Source: Candidatus Saccharimonadota bacterium (GTDB lineage: Bacteria; Patescibacteriota; Saccharimonadia; Saccharimonadales; Saccharimonadaceae). Taken from it: a stretch of DNA of 15,644 bases. Below are positions 14,458 through 15,644 of the stretch, one piece after another. A program made the translations under genes and the position numbers. The notes under the pieces were generated by a model. It searched no databases, was not told where the DNA came from, and worked only from the letters and a program-made list of their open reading frames with translations. How positions within the stretch are numbered: position 1 is the stretch's first letter; each line of letters opens with the position of its first letter. The DNA lies in assembly GCA_028289185.1 (NCBI GenBank), contig JAQGGV010000030.1:1-15644 (forward strand), in the 5' to 3' direction.

Positions 14458-15359
14458 TGCGTGAAGTACTCGCACAAACAGGACTCATGCCAGCATCGTC
14501 CGACGACCTGGAAACAACTGGCAAACACGACATGGGAGAGGAGCTTACGGGTGGACTACTCGTACGCGAACTTGCGTACAGCCAAGAGGTCAACCCGCTG
14601 CCAGAAGAACTCGACTCAGATGCTATGAGTCAGCGCATTTTGGACTACAACCCTTACCGGCATGAATTCGTCGTAGCTGCTGTCACCGGTGAGCAGCTTG
14701 CTGAAATCGAGGAACGAATTGCACATGCTCCAAACCTCGATGAGGCCTTTAAGCTTGTCGAGGAAATTCACGATAGCAATCCGCTGGATATTGTTTCTCT
14801 TTACGAGAAAATCGCCGTTCACTACGGCGATAGTGACGCAGCAACCGACAGAATTGACCAGGCCGTAGCACATACCGCTGACTACGCCGAACTTGCAATC
14901 AATGGACAACTTGGCTCAACCACTCCAAATGAGGGAGTAGAGGCACTCGTCAAAGCCTTCACGGTTGCAAGTAACCCAGAGGTTAAGGGAAGGGTCTTGG
15001 ATATTCTCGAAGCAGCCGTTCATTCAGCAGCATCGGCTGGTGAAATTGGGGATGGTGTCTATGAACTTGATCCAGAAGTCGCACAGGGAGCCTTGGAAGT
15101 TATCGAGGATTTGAAACGAGTGAGCCTCAAGCAAGATGTTGATGCGGAACTACTGCTTAACTCTCACAAAAATGAGGATCTTTTGCGTCGTCAACTCGCA
15201 GAACTAGAAGCACAACGTGCGGCGCTCGACGCAGAGCAAGCTAGTATATATGAAAAGATTGGCGCAGAACAAACGCTTCGTGCTCACGAAATGCCGGCGC
15301 GCCATTCAATTGCAGGCGTTTCTGGCCTACTCCGATTTGGTAATAGATTAGTTAGCTAA
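14457..15359 (+). CDS. Unrecognised 300-residue helical protein
   Basis: I do not recognise this protein. It is acidic, has no signal peptide or membrane helix and is predicted by eye to be mostly alpha-helical. Residues 78-220 read as a run of helices (EQLAEIEERIAHAP, LDEAFKLVEEIHD, ALVKAFTVASN, GRVLDILEAAVHSAASAG, AQGALEVIEDLKR), as in helical-repeat scaffolds. Residues 238-270 (EDLLRRQLAELEAQRAALDAEQ) have heptads that fit a coiled coil. The last 20 residues (HSIAGVSGLLRFGNRLVS) turn basic and could be an amphipathic helix. An AGAGGA Shine-Dalgarno lies eight bases before the ATG. The gene is plus-strand, bounded by divergent lysS and convergent greA (two-base gap), so it has no functional partner except the upstream ORF. 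Confidence 0.8.
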   Translation: MREVLAQTGLMPASSDDLETTGKHDMGEELTGGLLVRELAYSQEVNPLPEELDSDAMSQRILDYNPYRHEFVVAAVTGEQLAEIEERIAHAPNLDEAFKLVEEIHDSNPLDIVSLYEKIAVHYGDSDAATDRIDQAVAHTADYAELAINGQLGSTTPNEGVEALVKAFTVASNPEVKGRVLDILEAAVHSAASAGEIGDGVYELDPEVAQGALEVIEDLKRVSLKQDVDAELLLNSHKNEDLLRRQLAELEAQRAALDAEQASIYEKIGAEQTLRAHEMPARHSIAGVSGLLRFGNRLVS

Positions 15360-15361
15360 GA

Positions 15362-15644
15362 TTAGCCGACTTTGACAACTTCGTACTTGATATCGCCTTT
15401 GGGCGTCGTGATGGTGGCAATGTCACCTATTTTTTTGCCCATAAGTGCAAGGCCAATTGGTGATTCGTTACTAATCTTGCCACCGAGTGGGTCGGCCTCG
15501 ACTGGTCCAACAACATGATACGTCACACTCTTTTTGCCGGTTTTTAGTTCGACTTTACTGCCAAGCTTGACGCTGGTGCTTTTACTAGCAGTGATGATTG
15601 AGGCGTTTAATAGGACGTCTTCGATTTCGGCGACGCGGCTTTCA
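15362..15644 (-). CDS. greA: Transcription elongation factor GreA (C-terminal part; runs off the window)
   Basis: GreA rescues backtracked RNA polymerase by stimulating cleavage of the transcript 3' end through the secondary channel. Only the last 93 residues are present. They form the C-terminal FKBP-like domain, with its entry ESRVAEIEDVLLNASII, the VKLGSKVELKTG strand, the VVGPVEADPLGGKISNESPIGLALMGKK signature (usual form: IVG-xx-EAD-xx-x-G-IS-x-xSPIGxALxGK) and the GDIATITTPKGDIKYEVVKV ending. The N-terminal coiled coil that enters the polymerase channel lies beyond position 15644. The TAA stop at 15362-15364 is two bases from the end of the convergent 300-residue gene. Confidence 0.96.
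   Translation of the reverse strand, partial: ESRVAEIEDVLLNASIITASKSTSVKLGSKVELKTGKKSVTYHVVGPVEADPLGGKISNESPIGLALMGKKIGDIATITTPKGDIKYEVVKVG
15413..15436 (+). terminator. Candidate weak intrinsic terminator inside greA
   Basis: GGTGG (15413-15417) can pair with TCACC (15423-15427; one G-U pair) around a CAATG loop. It is followed by TA and seven T (15430-15436). It would end the plus-strand transcript about 70 bases past the 300-residue gene. The T-run comes from the conserved Lys-Lys codons of greA, so it could be coincidence. Confidence 0.35.

Overview
The window looks like a chromosomal segment of a Patescibacteria/CPR bacterium, most likely Candidatus Saccharibacteria (TM7). This assignment is inference. 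It rests on the mix of compact housekeeping genes (secA, hpf, serS, lysS, greA) with envelope and small families common in that group (a DUF2207 protein with a poly-glycine tail, a DUF5663-like protein), on very short intergenic gaps, and on several genes whose -10 box sits directly in front of the ATG. Base composition is close to half GC by eye. No rRNA, tRNA, CRISPR array, insertion sequence or prophage gene was seen, and no gap without a gene exceeds 300 bases. The longest is the leader at 14168-14456, which holds two promoters and a small upstream ORF.

Layout. From 1 to 9399 everything reads on the minus strand: secA (5' two thirds only), hpf, serS, a nucleotidyltransferase-fold protein, an ABC exporter permease with its ATPase, a DUF2207 membrane protein, an NAD(P)H:FMN reductase-like flavoprotein, and a membrane-anchored DUF5666-like protein. 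From 9537 to 11758 a plus-strand operon encodes an unrecognised 636-residue protein and a 102-residue DUF5663-like protein. It ends in a strong intrinsic terminator that lies inside the 3' end of the convergent ilvE gene. lysS-ilvE form a tight minus-strand operon (12649-14167). A second plus-strand unit (about 14300-15359) carries a 43-codon upstream ORF coupled by TAATG to an unrecognised 300-residue helical protein, and it runs into the 3' end of a convergent, partial greA.

How the genes work together. The minus-strand genes mostly serve translation (SerRS, LysRS, ribosome hibernation), transcript elongation (GreA) and the envelope (SecA; DUF2207 plus a MacB/FtsX-type ABC pair in one likely operon). 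The two plus-strand units are the unexplained part. They are soluble, charged, helical, lineage-specific looking proteins set between housekeeping genes. Both are driven by promoters of the same form (TTGNNT, 17 bp, TGCTAATRT), and they are the best candidates here for an undescribed function.

Other points of note: at least four promoters predict leaderless mRNAs; none of the 14 complete gene ends uses TGA; and a perfect 9-bp-arm palindrome covers the -10 box of the flavin reductase gene.
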